Positions 1 through 9,966 of a stretch of DNA of 64,000 bases are shown here, piece after piece. A model generated the notes under the pieces. It worked only from the letters and a program-made list of their open reading frames with translations. It did no database searches and was not told the DNA's origin. Source of the stretch: Streptomyces sp. NRRL S-31. GTDB lineage: Bacteria > Actinomycetota > Actinomycetes > Streptomycetales > Streptomycetaceae. The stretch is taken from the NCBI RefSeq assembly GCF_000718775.1, contig NZ_JOCB01000016.1, positions 27,815 to 91,814 of the forward strand. Direction: 5' to 3'. Position numbers and translations under genes: made by a program. The stretch's first letter is position 1. Every line of letters starts with the position of its first letter.

Positions 1-1
1 G

Positions 2-2605
2 GCAGCGGCCCGGGACGCGCTGCGTGGCGCCGACCGGGCGGCCGGCCTCCGCGCGGAACTGTCCGCCCTCCCGCTCGTCACGGAACCGGAATGGGGATGC
101 GGCGACGGCGACGCGGCGGAGGCCGACGGCGGGGAGACGCGGTTCACCGTCCCGGACGAGGTGTGGCGGAAACTGGCCGACACCGCCCGCGCGCTGGGCA
201 TCAGCCGCTACTCGGCGCTGACCGCCGCGGTGGGGCTGGTCCTCGCGCGCAACGGCGGCACGGACGCCTCGCTCGTCGGCAGCTTCGTCAGCCGCCGCCC
301 GGCCGCGCAACGGCACACCATCGGCTACTTCAGCAACACCGTCCCCATCCCGGTGCGCGTCACGGAGGACGGTACCGTCGCCGACTTCCTGCGCGCCTGC
401 CACCGCCGGAGCCTCGCCGCCTACCGCGACGCGGACCTGCCGCTCTTCGACGTCCTGCCCGTCGGACACCAGGGCCCCGGCGCCGGCGCGCTGACCGCCG
501 CCGTCGCCCCCCTGTGGAATCCGCCGGTCCTCCACCTGCCGGGACTGACCGCCGTACCGCTCCCGCACCCCTTCCCGGGCGCGGCGAAGTTCCCGCTCCT
601 GTGCTACGTCGACATGGCGGCCGAGGGCGCCGCGCGCGGACTGCTCCAGTTCCGGCGCCGATGGTTCTCACCCGGCGGGGCCGCGCAGTTCACCCGCCAG
701 CTCGTGGCCGTCCTGCGCGACTTCGCCGAGCGCCCCGACGCGCCCCTGTCGACCGTGACCGCCCTCGGGGAAGCGGACCGGCGGCGCGTCCTGGACGCCG
801 CCCGCGGCGCCGCGGCCGACCCCGAGGAACTGTCCCTGCCCGCCCTGTTCGCCCGGCGTGCCGCACGATCGCCCGACCGCATCGCCGTGAACGACGGGAA
901 GACGGCCCTGCGCTACGCCGAGGTCGACGAGCGTTCCGACACGCTGGCCCGGGCACTGGCCGAGGCGGGGGTACGGGCCGGGGACCGGGTGGGCGTGCGC
1001 ATGGAACGCTCCGTCGACCTGGTCGTCGCCCTGCTGGGCGTGCTGAAGACGGGAGCGGCGTACGTACCGCTGGACCCCTCCTACCCCGAGGCGCGGCTGG
1101 CCTTCATCGTCGGCGACGCGGACGTGCGGGTCGTCGTCGGCGACGCGGAGTCCCGTCCGGCGGACATGCCGGAGCACATCGGCTGGGCGTCGGTGCACGA
1201 CCGGCCACGAGAGCCGGCACGACCGCTGCCCGCCGTCGACCCGGACGTCCCGTGCTACGTCATCTACACCTCCGGGTCCACCGGCCGGCCCAAGGGCGTG
1301 CTCGTGACGCACAGAAACGTCACGGCGCTGCTGACCGCGACGCGCGACGACTTCGGCCTCGGCCCGGATGACGTGTGGTCGCTCTTCCACTCGTTCGCCT
1401 TCGACTTCTCCGCCTGGGAGATCTGGGGCTGCCTGCTCACCGGCGGGCGGCTGGTGATCGTGGACCGGGCCGTCTCCCGCAACCCCGAGGAGTTCCACCG
1501 GCTGCTGGAGGACGAGGAGGTGACCGTCCTCAGCCAGACCCCCACCGCGTTCGGGCTGCTCCTCGGCACCGACCGCCTGGCCCGGGGACGCCTCTCGGTG
1601 CGCCTGGTCGTCTTCGGCGGCGAACCGCTGGACACCCGCACCCTGCTGCCCTGGTTCGAGCGGTATCCCGCGGTGCGCGTGGAGAACATGTACGGCATCA
1701 CCGAGACCACCGTGCACAGCACCACCCACACGGTCACACCCGACGACGCCCGCGCCGGCAGCCGCGTGGTCGGCCGCCCGCTGCCCGGCTGGGACGTGTA
1801 CGTCCTGGACGCGCACGGCCGCCTGGTCGCCCCCGGCGTCGCGGGAGAGATCTACGTCGGCGGGGCCGGGGTGGCGCGGGGCTACGTCAACCGGCCCGAG
1901 CTGACCGCCGAGCGCTTCACCCACGACCGCCACCCGGACGTGCCGGGAGGCCTGCTGTACCGCAGCGGCGACAAGGCCCGCTACCTGCCGAACGGAGAGC
2001 TGGAACACCTGGGACGACTGGACGCCCAGGTGAAGGTGCGCGGTTACCGCATCGAACTCGGCGAAGTCCGCGACACCCTGCTGCGGGACCCCGCCGTCAC
2101 CGCCGCGGCGGTCGTCGTCCACGGCGCCGGCACCGCCGAAGCCCGCCTCGACGCCTACGCGGTGCTCGCGCCCGGCCACTCCACCGACGGGCTGCTCCGG
2201 CGCGCGGCGGCCCGGCTGCCCGAATACATGGTCCCGCAGACCGTCACCGCGCTGCCGGCCCTTCCCCTCACCGCCAACGGCAAGCTCGACCCCACGCTCC
2301 TGCCGGCCCCCGACCCGGACGCCGGCGCCCCCACCGCCCCGGGCGACACCCCCGGTGCCACCGGCGAAGTCCTCGACCGGGTCATCGGCGTCTGGCGCGA
2401 CATGCTGGGAACGCCCGTCGCCCCGGACGACAACTTCTTCGAGCTCGGCGGCACCTCCCTGCTCGCCCTGCGCCTCAAGACGGCGCTGCGCGGCGCCGGC
2501 CTGCCCGAACTGGCCCTCAAGGAGGTCATCCGCCACCCCACCCCGGCGGCCATGACCGAACTGCTGCGCTCCAGGACCGCCACTGAGCGGGAGACCGCCC
2601 GATGA
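2..2605 (+). CDS. NRPS module, C(partial)-A(Thr-like)-T, 5' end outside window
   Basis: The reading frame is open from base 2, so the protein starts upstream of the window. The first 270 or so residues are the C-terminal half of a condensation domain (IGYFSNTVPIP motif); its HHxxxDG motif is not in view. An adenylation domain follows (A3 core YTSGSTGRPKG near nt 1265, YGITETT near nt 1692, K of ANGK near nt 2280). A thiolation domain comes last (DDNFFELGGTSL near nt 2427, where the Ser takes phosphopantetheine). Aligned by eye to GrsA, the specificity residues read D-F-W-S-V-G-M-V-H, close to the known threonine code DFWNIGMVH, so Thr or a close analogue is inferred. The stop overlaps the next ATG (ATGA), so translation is coupled. 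The protein ends without a docking tail that I recognise. Confidence 0.93.
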   Translation, partial: AAARDALRGADRAAGLRAELSALPLVTEPEWGCGDGDAAEADGGETRFTVPDEVWRKLADTARALGISRYSALTAAVGLVLARNGGTDASLVGSFVSRRPAAQRHTIGYFSNTVPIPVRVTEDGTVADFLRACHRRSLAAYRDADLPLFDVLPVGHQGPGAGALTAAVAPLWNPPVLHLPGLTAVPLPHPFPGAAKFPLLCYVDMAAEGAARGLLQFRRRWFSPGGAAQFTRQLVAVLRDFAERPDAPLSTVTALGEADRRRVLDAARGAAADPEELSLPALFARRAARSPDRIAVNDGKTALRYAEVDERSDTLARALAEAGVRAGDRVGVRMERSVDLVVALLGVLKTGAAYVPLDPSYPEARLAFIVGDADVRVVVGDAESRPADMPEHIGWASVHDRPREPARPLPAVDPDVPCYVIYTSGSTGRPKGVLVTHRNVTALLTATRDDFGLGPDDVWSLFHSFAFDFSAWEIWGCLLTGGRLVIVDRAVSRNPEEFHRLLEDEEVTVLSQTPTAFGLLLGTDRLARGRLSVRLVVFGGEPLDTRTLLPWFERYPAVRVENMYGITETTVHSTTHTVTPDDARAGSRVVGRPLPGWDVYVLDAHGRLVAPGVAGEIYVGGAGVARGYVNRPELTAERFTHDRHPDVPGGLLYRSGDKARYLPNGELEHLGRLDAQVKVRGYRIELGEVRDTLLRDPAVTAAAVVVHGAGTAEARLDAYAVLAPGHSTDGLLRRAAARLPEYMVPQTVTALPALPLTANGKLDPTLLPAPDPDAGAPTAPGDTPGATGEVLDRVIGVWRDMLGTPVAPDDNFFELGGTSLLALRLKTALRGAGLPELALKEVIRHPTPAAMTELLRSRTATERETAR

Positions 2606-5600
2606 GCCGCCCTGCCACCCCCGGCCAGCTGCGTTTCTTCCTGCTGGACCAGCAGGACGGCGGCGCCGCCCGCACCCTCGTCAAACGGATCACCGTGGAC
2701 GGGCCGGCCGACCCCGCACGGCTGCGCGACGCCCTGCGCGCGGTCGTCACGGCCCATCCGGCGCTGCGCACCTCGCTCCACCTCGACGCCGCCGGCCTCC
2801 TCCAGCGGGTCCACGAGCCGGACGCGGTGGACACGGTGATCCGGCGGACCGCCGATCCGGACGCCCGGGTGGACGCGGAAGCCACCGCGCTGGCCGTGCC
2901 GTTCGTACACGGCGGCGGTCCGCTGTGCCGGATCCGGGCGCTGGTCGGCCCGGAGCGCACCCACTGCCTGATCGCCGTGCACCACGCGGTCTTCGACGAC
3001 GATTCCACGGCCATCCTGCTGACGGCCCTCGCCCACGCCTACGCCGACCCCGCCACGGCCGCGCCACCCGCCGGACCGGTCGACGACGACCCGGCACCCC
3101 CCGCGGACCGGGAACGGCTGCGCGCCTTCTGGCGGCGGTACCTGGACGGCAGCCCGCACCGCACCGAACTGCCCTGGACGCGACCGGCGACCAGCCGGCG
3201 CAAACACACCACCACCCTGGACCTGCCACCGGAACTCCGCGACCGCCTCCGCCGGCGCACACGGACCACCGGGGCCAGCCCCTTCGCCCAGTTCCTCGGC
3301 GCCGTCGGCGCCGTGACGGCCTGGTACCTCGACCGGGACGACGTCGTCCTCGCGGTCCCGGTGAGCGGCCGGAAGGACGGCGGCGATCAGCGCGTCGACT
3401 GCCTCCAGAACACCGTCCCGGTCCGCCTCGGCCTGGCCGGGGCGGACACCTCGACCGCGGTGGACCGGGCGACGGACGCGCTGCTGGACGCGCTGGACCA
3501 CGCGGAACTGCCCTTCGAGGAGATCCTGGCCGGCGCGCACGCCGTACGGGAGCAGGGCCGCAAGCCGCTCGCCCAGATCCTGTGCACCGAGACCGTCCCG
3601 GTGCCGCCGGCCGAGGCGGGCGGCCTGCGCTGGACGATCGGCGAGACCGACACCGGGGAGGCGGAGTACGACTGCTGCCTGGCCCTGCGCCACCTGCCCG
3701 ACGGCGGGATGCGGCTGGAACTGGTCCACCGCGAGGGCGCCCTGCCCCCGGAGCGCGCCCGCAACACCCTGGACCACGTAGCCCGCCTCCTCGGGCGGCT
3801 CACCGAGGACCCGGTGCGCCCGCTCGCCGACGTCGAACTCCTCGGTGAGACGGAGTCGGCGGAACTGGCCGTGCTCGACGGCGGCGTCCTCGTCCCCGAC
3901 CCGCGACCGGTGCACGAACTCGTCCTCCGGCACGCCCGCGGCACTCCGCACGCCGTCGCCGTGACCGCCGGCGGCCGCACCCTCGACTACGCGGCCCTGG
4001 CACGGCACTCCGGCACGGTGGCCCGCGCTCTGAGGGAACACGGTGTGCGGCCCGGGGACCGGGTGGGCATCTGCCTGCCCCGGGGCACGGACCTGGTGGT
4101 GGCCGTGCTCGCCGCCTGGCAGGCGGGCGCGGTGTACGTGCCGCTCGATCCGGAGTACCCGGCCGACCGGCTGCGCTTCATCGTCGAGGACACCGCGCCG
4201 GCCGCCGTCCTGAGCGACCGGCACCTGCCGCGGACGCTGCGGGACACACCCGGCGTCCGCCCCCTGGACGTGGACGCCCTCCTCGCCGCCGTGCCCGGCA
4301 CCGGTGACGCACCACCGGACCCCGGTGCCGTCGGCCCGGAAACCGGGGCCGGGGGCGCCGCCCCGCCGGACCCCGCCGGGCGCGCGTACCTCGTCCACAC
4401 CTCCGGCTCGACCGGCCGACCCAAGGGCGTGGTCGTGGGCCACGCCCAGCTGACCGCACTCTTCGACGCCTGCGACCGGGCCCTGCCCGAGGCACCGGTG
4501 ACCGTCGCGGGCACCAGCCTGTCCTTCGACATCAGCGTCCTGGAACTGCTGTGGCCGCTCACCCGGGGCCGCACCGTCCTGGTGACCGGACACCGGCAGG
4601 CGGCCGAACAGGACGTACCGGCCGGCGCGCTGTACCAGTGCACCCCCACCGTCGCCCGGCTGCTGCTCGCCGACCCGGCGGGCCGCGCCCTGCTCGGCCG
4701 GCTGGGCGCCCTGCTGGTCGGCGGCGAACCCCTCGCCCCCGACCTGGCGGACGAGCTGGCGGCCACCGTCCCGGGGCCCGTGGTCAACTGCTACGGCCCC
4801 ACGGAGACCACCGTGTGGTCCACCACCTGGCGGGTCACCCGGGGCGCGGCCGTCCGGATCGGGCTGCCCCTGCCGGGGGAGTCCTGCCAGGTGCTGGACG
4901 CGCTGGGCCGCCGGCTCCCGCCGGGGTGCCCCGGCCGGCTGGTCATCGGCGGACGGGGAGTCGCCGAGGGCTACTGGCGGCGCCCGGAGCTGACCGCCGA
5001 GCGCTTCGTGTCCCTCGGCGCGGGCCGCGGCCGGGGCTACGACACCGGGGACCTGGTCGTGCTCGACGGCCCGGAAGGACTGCGCTTCCTGGGCCGGAGG
5101 GACGGACAGTGCAAGATCCTCGGCCAGCGCATCGAGGTGGAGGAGGTGGAGGCGACCCTGCGCGCCGGGGGCGCCGCGGGCGCCGCCGTGGCCCCGAACG
5201 CCGACTCCACCCACCTGGTGGCGTTCGTGGCGGACGGCGCGCACACGGACGCGGCACCGCCGGACGCCGACGGGTCGCCCGGCCCGCTCGCACCCGGCCC
5301 GCTGCGGGAGCTGCGCACCCACGCCGAGGCGTGGCTCCCGCCGGCCGCGGTCCCCGCCGTGTGGCTGCGCGTCCCCGCGCTGCCGCAGTTGCCGAACGGC
5401 AAACTCGACCGCGACGCCCTGGCCCGATGGGCGGCCGGCCACCGGCCGTGGACACCCGTCGGGCCGCCCCCGGCGGCCGGATCCACCGCGGCCCGCCTGG
5501 GCCGGGTGTGGGAGACGGTCCTGGGCCGGCCCGTCGAGGACCACGACGCGACCTTCTTCGAACTCGGCGGCACCTCGCACGGGGTGCTCCGGGTCCTGGC

Positions 5601-5808
5601 CGCGCTGCGGGCCGATCACCCCGGTCTCACGGCGGCCGAGCTGTTCCGCCACACCACCGTGCGCACCCTCGCGGCACACCTCGACGGCGCCGCCGCGGCC
5701 GGCGGACCCCCGGCCGGGGACGCGGCCCAGGGCGCGGCCCGGGGGCGCGACCGCTCCCGCGCCCTGAGCGGCTGGCGCGCCGGCCGACGGCCCTCATCGA
5801 CCCCCTAG
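2602..5808 (+). CDS. NRPS module C-A(Gly-like)-T
   Basis: This 1068-residue protein is one complete elongation module. The condensation domain has HHAVFDD at residues 127-133, a variant of HHxxxDG with D in place of G. The adenylation domain has YLVHTSGSTGRPKG near nt 4390 and YGPTETT near nt 4792. The thiolation domain has FFELGGTS with the pantetheinylated Ser at residue 992. The by-eye specificity code D-I-L-Q-L-G-C-V-W matches the glycine code DILQLGLIW at eight of nine positions, so Gly is inferred. The start ATG overlaps the upstream stop. The C-terminal tail of about 40 residues is basic and Arg-rich, unlike the acidic tail of the next protein. It sits between the Thr-like module and the PKS module, so it should pass a glycyl chain to the ketosynthase. 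Confidence 0.93.
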   Translation: MSRPATPGQLRFFLLDQQDGGAARTLVKRITVDGPADPARLRDALRAVVTAHPALRTSLHLDAAGLLQRVHEPDAVDTVIRRTADPDARVDAEATALAVPFVHGGGPLCRIRALVGPERTHCLIAVHHAVFDDDSTAILLTALAHAYADPATAAPPAGPVDDDPAPPADRERLRAFWRRYLDGSPHRTELPWTRPATSRRKHTTTLDLPPELRDRLRRRTRTTGASPFAQFLGAVGAVTAWYLDRDDVVLAVPVSGRKDGGDQRVDCLQNTVPVRLGLAGADTSTAVDRATDALLDALDHAELPFEEILAGAHAVREQGRKPLAQILCTETVPVPPAEAGGLRWTIGETDTGEAEYDCCLALRHLPDGGMRLELVHREGALPPERARNTLDHVARLLGRLTEDPVRPLADVELLGETESAELAVLDGGVLVPDPRPVHELVLRHARGTPHAVAVTAGGRTLDYAALARHSGTVARALREHGVRPGDRVGICLPRGTDLVVAVLAAWQAGAVYVPLDPEYPADRLRFIVEDTAPAAVLSDRHLPRTLRDTPGVRPLDVDALLAAVPGTGDAPPDPGAVGPETGAGGAAPPDPAGRAYLVHTSGSTGRPKGVVVGHAQLTALFDACDRALPEAPVTVAGTSLSFDISVLELLWPLTRGRTVLVTGHRQAAEQDVPAGALYQCTPTVARLLLADPAGRALLGRLGALLVGGEPLAPDLADELAATVPGPVVNCYGPTETTVWSTTWRVTRGAAVRIGLPLPGESCQVLDALGRRLPPGCPGRLVIGGRGVAEGYWRRPELTAERFVSLGAGRGRGYDTGDLVVLDGPEGLRFLGRRDGQCKILGQRIEVEEVEATLRAGGAAGAAVAPNADSTHLVAFVADGAHTDAAPPDADGSPGPLAPGPLRELRTHAEAWLPPAAVPAVWLRVPALPQLPNGKLDRDALARWAAGHRPWTPVGPPPAAGSTAARLGRVWETVLGRPVEDHDATFFELGGTSHGVLRVLAALRADHPGLTAAELFRHTTVRTLAAHLDGAAAAGGPPAGDAAQGAARGRDRSRALSGWRAGRRPSSTP

Positions 5809-5833
5809 CTACCAGGAATCGAGGCGGACGCAG

Positions 5834-8824
5834 ATGCACGCACCCGAGAACGCGGTGGCGGTGATCGGAGTGGCCCTCCGAGTGCCCGGAGCCGCGGACC
5901 CGGACACCTTCTGGGACAACGTGGTCCGCGGCCACGTGGCGCTGCCGGGAGCCCTGGCTGACGGCACCCTGGGCGTCGGCGGGATCGACCGCTTCGACCG
6001 CTTCGACGCGGAGCTGTTCGGCATGACCCCCACCCAGGCGGCGGTGACCGATCCCCAGCAGCGCGTCATCACCGAAGTCGCCTGGGAGGCGCTGGAGGAC
6101 GCGGGGGTCGACACCGCACGCGACCCGGGCAGGGTCGGCGTCTTCCTCGGCTGCGGCGACAGCGGCTACCGGCACCGCTACGTCGAGACCGACCCCACGC
6201 TGAGCCGTGCCGCGGGCCGCCAGCAGATCTCCCTCGGCAACGACAAGGACTACCTCGCCACCTCCCTCGCCTTCCGGCTGGGCTTCACCGGTCCGGCCCT
6301 GACGGTCCAGACCGCCTGCTCTACCTCGCTGGTCGCCGTCCACGTCGCCATCCGCAGCCTGCTCACCTACGAGTGCGACCTCGCGATCGCGGGCGGCGTC
6401 ACCGTCCAGTTGCCGCCCGGCGCGGGCTACACCCACCACGAGGGCGACGTGGTCTCCCCGGACGGCCGCTGCCGGCCCTTCACCCGGGGCAGCCGCGGCA
6501 CGGTGCCCTCCAGCGGCGCCGGAGTGGTGGTGCTGCGCCGGGCCGAGGAGGCCGGACGCGGCACCCGGGCGGTGCTGCTCGGCAGCGCGGTCAACAACGA
6601 CGGCGCGGACCGGATGAGCCTGGTCGCGCCCAGCCCCCGGGGCCAGGCGGCGGTCCTGGAGGAGGCGCTGGAGGTCGCCGGCCGCAAACCGGAGGACATC
6701 GGCTTCATCGAGACGCACGGCACCGGCACGGAACTCGGCGACCAGGTCGAACTGGCGGCGCTGGCCCAGGTCTACGGCGACGCCGCGCAGCCGTGCGCAC
6801 TGGGAGCGGTCAAGGCCGGCATCGGGCACACCGACACCGCCTCCGGCGTGGTCGGTCTGATCAAGACGGTGCTCGCCGTCCAGCACGCGGTGATCCCGCC
6901 CGTCCCCGCCCAGCCCGGGGACGGCCCCGACGTACCCCTGGGATCGGACCGCTTCCGCCTCCCGCGAGAGGCCGTGCCCTGGCCCGGCGAGCGCACCCGG
7001 TACGCGGCGGTCAGCTCCTTCGGCCTGGGTGGCACCAACGCCCACGTGATCCTCGCCGAACCCCCCGTGCCCGCCGAGACGTTCGAGCCGGCCACGGCCT
7101 GGCCCGGGCGCGGGCTGGCGGTGCTCTCCGCCGCCGGTCCGGAAGCGCTGGAGCGCACCGCGGCCAGGCTCGCCACCGCGGTGCGCGAGGGCACCGGGCC
7201 GGTGAGCGAGGTCCTCGGCACTCTCTGGCACGGCCGCCGCCGGCTGCCCCACCGCTGGGCCTGCCCGGTCGAGGCGGCCGACGAGGCGTCGGCGCGCGCC
7301 GCGCTGGCGGACGCGCTGGAGTCGGCGTCGGTCCTGGCGAAGGCGGTGTCCGAACCCTCCGTCGCCGTCCTGCTGCCCGGCCAGGGCGTCACCCTGGCCG
7401 GTACCGGACGGCAACTGCTCGCCGCCGACTCCGACTTCGCCCGCGAATGGGGCGACACGCGGGCCCTGGTGCGCGCGTGCGGCGGCCCGGACCTGGAGGG
7501 CTGCTGGACCTGGCCGGCCGACGACCCGCGCTGGCTGCGCACCGACCTCGTCCAGCCGCTGCTGTTCAGCCTGGAACTCGCCCTGCTCCACGGGCTGCGT
7601 CGCCGTGGTGTCACACCGTCGGTCCTCCTCGGCCACAGCATCGGCGAACTGGTCGCCGCCACCTGGGCGGGAGTCTTCTCCGAGGAGGACGGCGCGACCG
7701 CGGCGGTCGAACGCGGCCGGCTGATGAGCCTCGCCCCGGCCGGCGCGATGACCGCTGTCCTGGCCGGTGAGGACACCGCACGGGAGCTGGCCGAGGGCGT
7801 CCCGGTCGACGTCTGCGCGGTGAACGCCGCCGACACCGTGGTCCTCGGCGGGGCGGCGGAACACATCGCCCGGGTCGAGGAGCGCTGCCGTGCCCGGGGC
7901 GTGAAGGTCCGCCGGCTGCACACCGCGCACGCCTTCCACTCCCGTTCCATGGCCGAAGCCGCCGAGGCGTTCACCGACGTGGTGGGCACCCTCACGCTGC
8001 ACGCGCCCCGGGAGCGGGTGCTGTCCAACGTCACCGGGGCGCCGCTCGAAGCGGCACAGGCCACCGACCCCGCCTACTGGGGCCGCCAGCTGCGCGGCAC
8101 CGTCCGCTTCGCCGACGCGGTGGAGACCCTGCTGGGCGCCTCGCCGGGCGTCGTCCTGGAGGCCGGTCCGGGACGGACCTTCGCCTCCCAACTGCGGCGC
8201 GCGACCCGGGGAGCGCAGCACCGTCCCGTCATCGCCGAACTGCTCGGCGACGGCACCCGCGACGAGGCGACGGTGCACCTGGCCGCACTCGGCTCCGCCT
8301 GGGCGGCCGGCTGCGCGACCGACGCCCTCGTCACCCCGCCCGCCGGCCCGGCCAGGATCCCCGGCTACGCGTTCGCCGACACCCGCCACTGGACGGCCGC
8401 CGGACCGGACGGCCACCCGGCCCCTTCGGCGGCGCCCGGAACCGCCACCGCCCGGCCGGAGCAGCCGGGCCACGATGCCGCCGCCGGTCCCGCGCCGGAC
8501 GGACCCGGGGCGGACGGTCCCGGGGCGGGGGAGACACCGGCCCTGCTGGCCGCCCTCTGGCAGGAGTCGTTCGGCGGTCCGGCGATCCGCCCGGACGACA
8601 ACTTCTTCGAACTGGGCGGCACCTCGCTCCAGGCGGCGCAGCTCATCTCCGTCGTCAACGACCAGCTGCTGGTCGAGGTGCGCCTCCAGGACCTGTACGA
8701 GCACTCCACGTTCGGCGACTTCGCGACGCTGGTGGAGGAGCTGCTGCGCGAACGCGACGACGCCCACCTGCTGGAACTGCTGGCCGAGATCGAGGCGCAG
8801 GGCGAAGGGGAGGGGCTGGCGTGA
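5834..8824 (+). CDS. type I PKS module KS-AT-T
   Basis: This 996-residue protein extends the peptide by one ketide unit. The ketosynthase has TACSTSL with active Cys162, THGTGT and the Lys/His motif GAVKAGIGHT. The acyltransferase has GHSIGE with Ser602 and HAFHS at 699-703, the signature usual for malonyl-CoA. The carrier domain has DDNFFELGGTS with Ser931, a peptidyl-carrier-like motif. No KR, DH, ER or TE is present, so the beta-keto group should remain unless a partner acts on it. The last 35 residues form an acidic, Leu-rich helix-like tail (HLLELLAEIEAQGE), the type seen at C-terminal docking regions. It starts 25 nt after the Gly module and overlaps the next gene by GTGA. Confidence 0.93.
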   Translation: MHAPENAVAVIGVALRVPGAADPDTFWDNVVRGHVALPGALADGTLGVGGIDRFDRFDAELFGMTPTQAAVTDPQQRVITEVAWEALEDAGVDTARDPGRVGVFLGCGDSGYRHRYVETDPTLSRAAGRQQISLGNDKDYLATSLAFRLGFTGPALTVQTACSTSLVAVHVAIRSLLTYECDLAIAGGVTVQLPPGAGYTHHEGDVVSPDGRCRPFTRGSRGTVPSSGAGVVVLRRAEEAGRGTRAVLLGSAVNNDGADRMSLVAPSPRGQAAVLEEALEVAGRKPEDIGFIETHGTGTELGDQVELAALAQVYGDAAQPCALGAVKAGIGHTDTASGVVGLIKTVLAVQHAVIPPVPAQPGDGPDVPLGSDRFRLPREAVPWPGERTRYAAVSSFGLGGTNAHVILAEPPVPAETFEPATAWPGRGLAVLSAAGPEALERTAARLATAVREGTGPVSEVLGTLWHGRRRLPHRWACPVEAADEASARAALADALESASVLAKAVSEPSVAVLLPGQGVTLAGTGRQLLAADSDFAREWGDTRALVRACGGPDLEGCWTWPADDPRWLRTDLVQPLLFSLELALLHGLRRRGVTPSVLLGHSIGELVAATWAGVFSEEDGATAAVERGRLMSLAPAGAMTAVLAGEDTARELAEGVPVDVCAVNAADTVVLGGAAEHIARVEERCRARGVKVRRLHTAHAFHSRSMAEAAEAFTDVVGTLTLHAPRERVLSNVTGAPLEAAQATDPAYWGRQLRGTVRFADAVETLLGASPGVVLEAGPGRTFASQLRRATRGAQHRPVIAELLGDGTRDEATVHLAALGSAWAAGCATDALVTPPAGPARIPGYAFADTRHWTAAGPDGHPAPSAAPGTATARPEQPGHDAAAGPAPDGPGADGPGAGETPALLAALWQESFGGPAIRPDDNFFELGGTSLQAAQLISVVNDQLLVEVRLQDLYEHSTFGDFATLVEELLRERDDAHLLELLAEIEAQGEGEGLA

Positions 8825-9966
8825 GCGGCATCGACGAACGGCTCGGACAACTGACCCCCGAGCAGCGCGAAGCGCTCCGGCTCCGGCTGCGGGAACGCGC
8901 CCGGCGAGCCCCGGACGTTCCCGCACCGCCGGGCGAGGTGCCACCGGTCCGGCTGAGCCTGTACTTCTTCCCCCAGGCCCGCGCCCTCGCCGCCCCCGAC
9001 TACTACGGCATGCTGCTGCGGGCCTGCGAGTTCGCCGACGAGCGGGGCTTTCACGCCGCCTGGTTCCCGGAACGGCACTTCGTGGACTTCGGCGGATCAC
9101 ACCCCAACCCCGCCGTCCTCGCCGCCGCGGTGGCCGCCAGGACCCGGCGGCTGCGACTGCGGGCCGGCAGCGTCGCCGCCCCGCTGCACCATCCGGTCCG
9201 CATCGCCGAGGAGTGGGCGGTGGTGGACAACCTCTCCGGCGGCCGGGTCGGCGTCTCCTTCGCCAGCGGCTGGCACCCGGACGACTTCGTACTGGCCCGG
9301 GAGCCCTACGACGAGCGCAAGAAGACGCTGATGCGCACCGTCGAACAGGTACGGCGGCTCTGGGCGGGCGAGCACCTGGCCTTCCCCAGCACCGCCGGAG
9401 CACCGCCGCGGGTGGCCGCCCAGCCGCGCCCGGTCCAGCCCGAGCTGCCGGTGTGGATCACGGCCGCCGGTAACCCGGAGACCTTCCAGGCGGCGGGCAC
9501 GGCCGGGTACGGCGTGATGACCGCGCTGCTGGGGCAGACCCTGCGGCAACTGCGCGAGAACGTGGCCCGGTACCGGGCCGCCTGGCGCGACGCCGGGCAT
9601 CCCGGCCCGGGCGACGTCGTCGTGATGACCCACGCGCACGTCAGCGACGAGCCCGGCCTGGAGGCGAGGCTGCGGCCCGCCCTCCACGACTACCTGTCCT
9701 CCTACCGGGCGCAGACCGGCGGCGGCGACGAACACGTCCTGCTCGAGGCCGCCTTCCAGGACTACCTGGCGGGCCCCTCGCTCCTGGGCACACCGGCCAA
9801 GGCCGCCGCGGTGCTGGCGCGGCTCGCCGAGGCGGGCGCCGACGAGGTGGGCTGCCTCATCGACTTCGGACTGCCGGCCCAGGACGTGCTGGACGGCCTC
9901 CCCAGGCTGGCCGCGCTGGCGCCCACCGCCCGGCCCGCCTCCGCCGACGGCGACAGGAGCCAGTGA
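8821..9966 (+). CDS. free-standing luciferase-like monooxygenase of NRPS/PKS type
   Basis: The 381-residue product belongs to the FMN-dependent luciferase-like family usually found embedded in NRPS/PKS modules (MupA/Atu3671 type). Family signatures are LSLYFF, PERHFVDFGGSHPNP, LRAGSVAAPLHHPVRIAEEW, SFASGWHPDDFVLA and AAGNPETFQAAG. The first 30 residues are not part of the barrel: they read RLGQLTPEQREALRLRLRER and resemble the start of the next protein, the C-T-E enzyme. I infer that this is a docking helix that recruits the oxygenase to the carrier domain of the upstream KS-AT-T protein. The reaction is not predictable; hydroxylation of the tethered chain is the family's usual role. The GTG start overlaps the upstream stop. 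Confidence 0.9.
   Translation: MSGIDERLGQLTPEQREALRLRLRERARRAPDVPAPPGEVPPVRLSLYFFPQARALAAPDYYGMLLRACEFADERGFHAAWFPERHFVDFGGSHPNPAVLAAAVAARTRRLRLRAGSVAAPLHHPVRIAEEWAVVDNLSGGRVGVSFASGWHPDDFVLAREPYDERKKTLMRTVEQVRRLWAGEHLAFPSTAGAPPRVAAQPRPVQPELPVWITAAGNPETFQAAGTAGYGVMTALLGQTLRQLRENVARYRAAWRDAGHPGPGDVVVMTHAHVSDEPGLEARLRPALHDYLSSYRAQTGGGDEHVLLEAAFQDYLAGPSLLGTPAKAAAVLARLAEAGADEVGCLIDFGLPAQDVLDGLPRLAALAPTARPASADGDRSQ

Noticed and set aside
668..5679. Very long minus-strand open frames across the NRPS genes (668-2536 and 2155-5679).
   Set aside because: They mirror the true plus-strand genes: high GC at third positions suppresses stops on the opposite strand. They contain no domain signatures.
5627..9403. 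A 1258-codon minus-strand open frame across the PKS gene.
   Set aside because: It is composed of low-complexity Arg/Gly/Ala stretches and opposes the KS-AT-T gene, whose active sites are clear.
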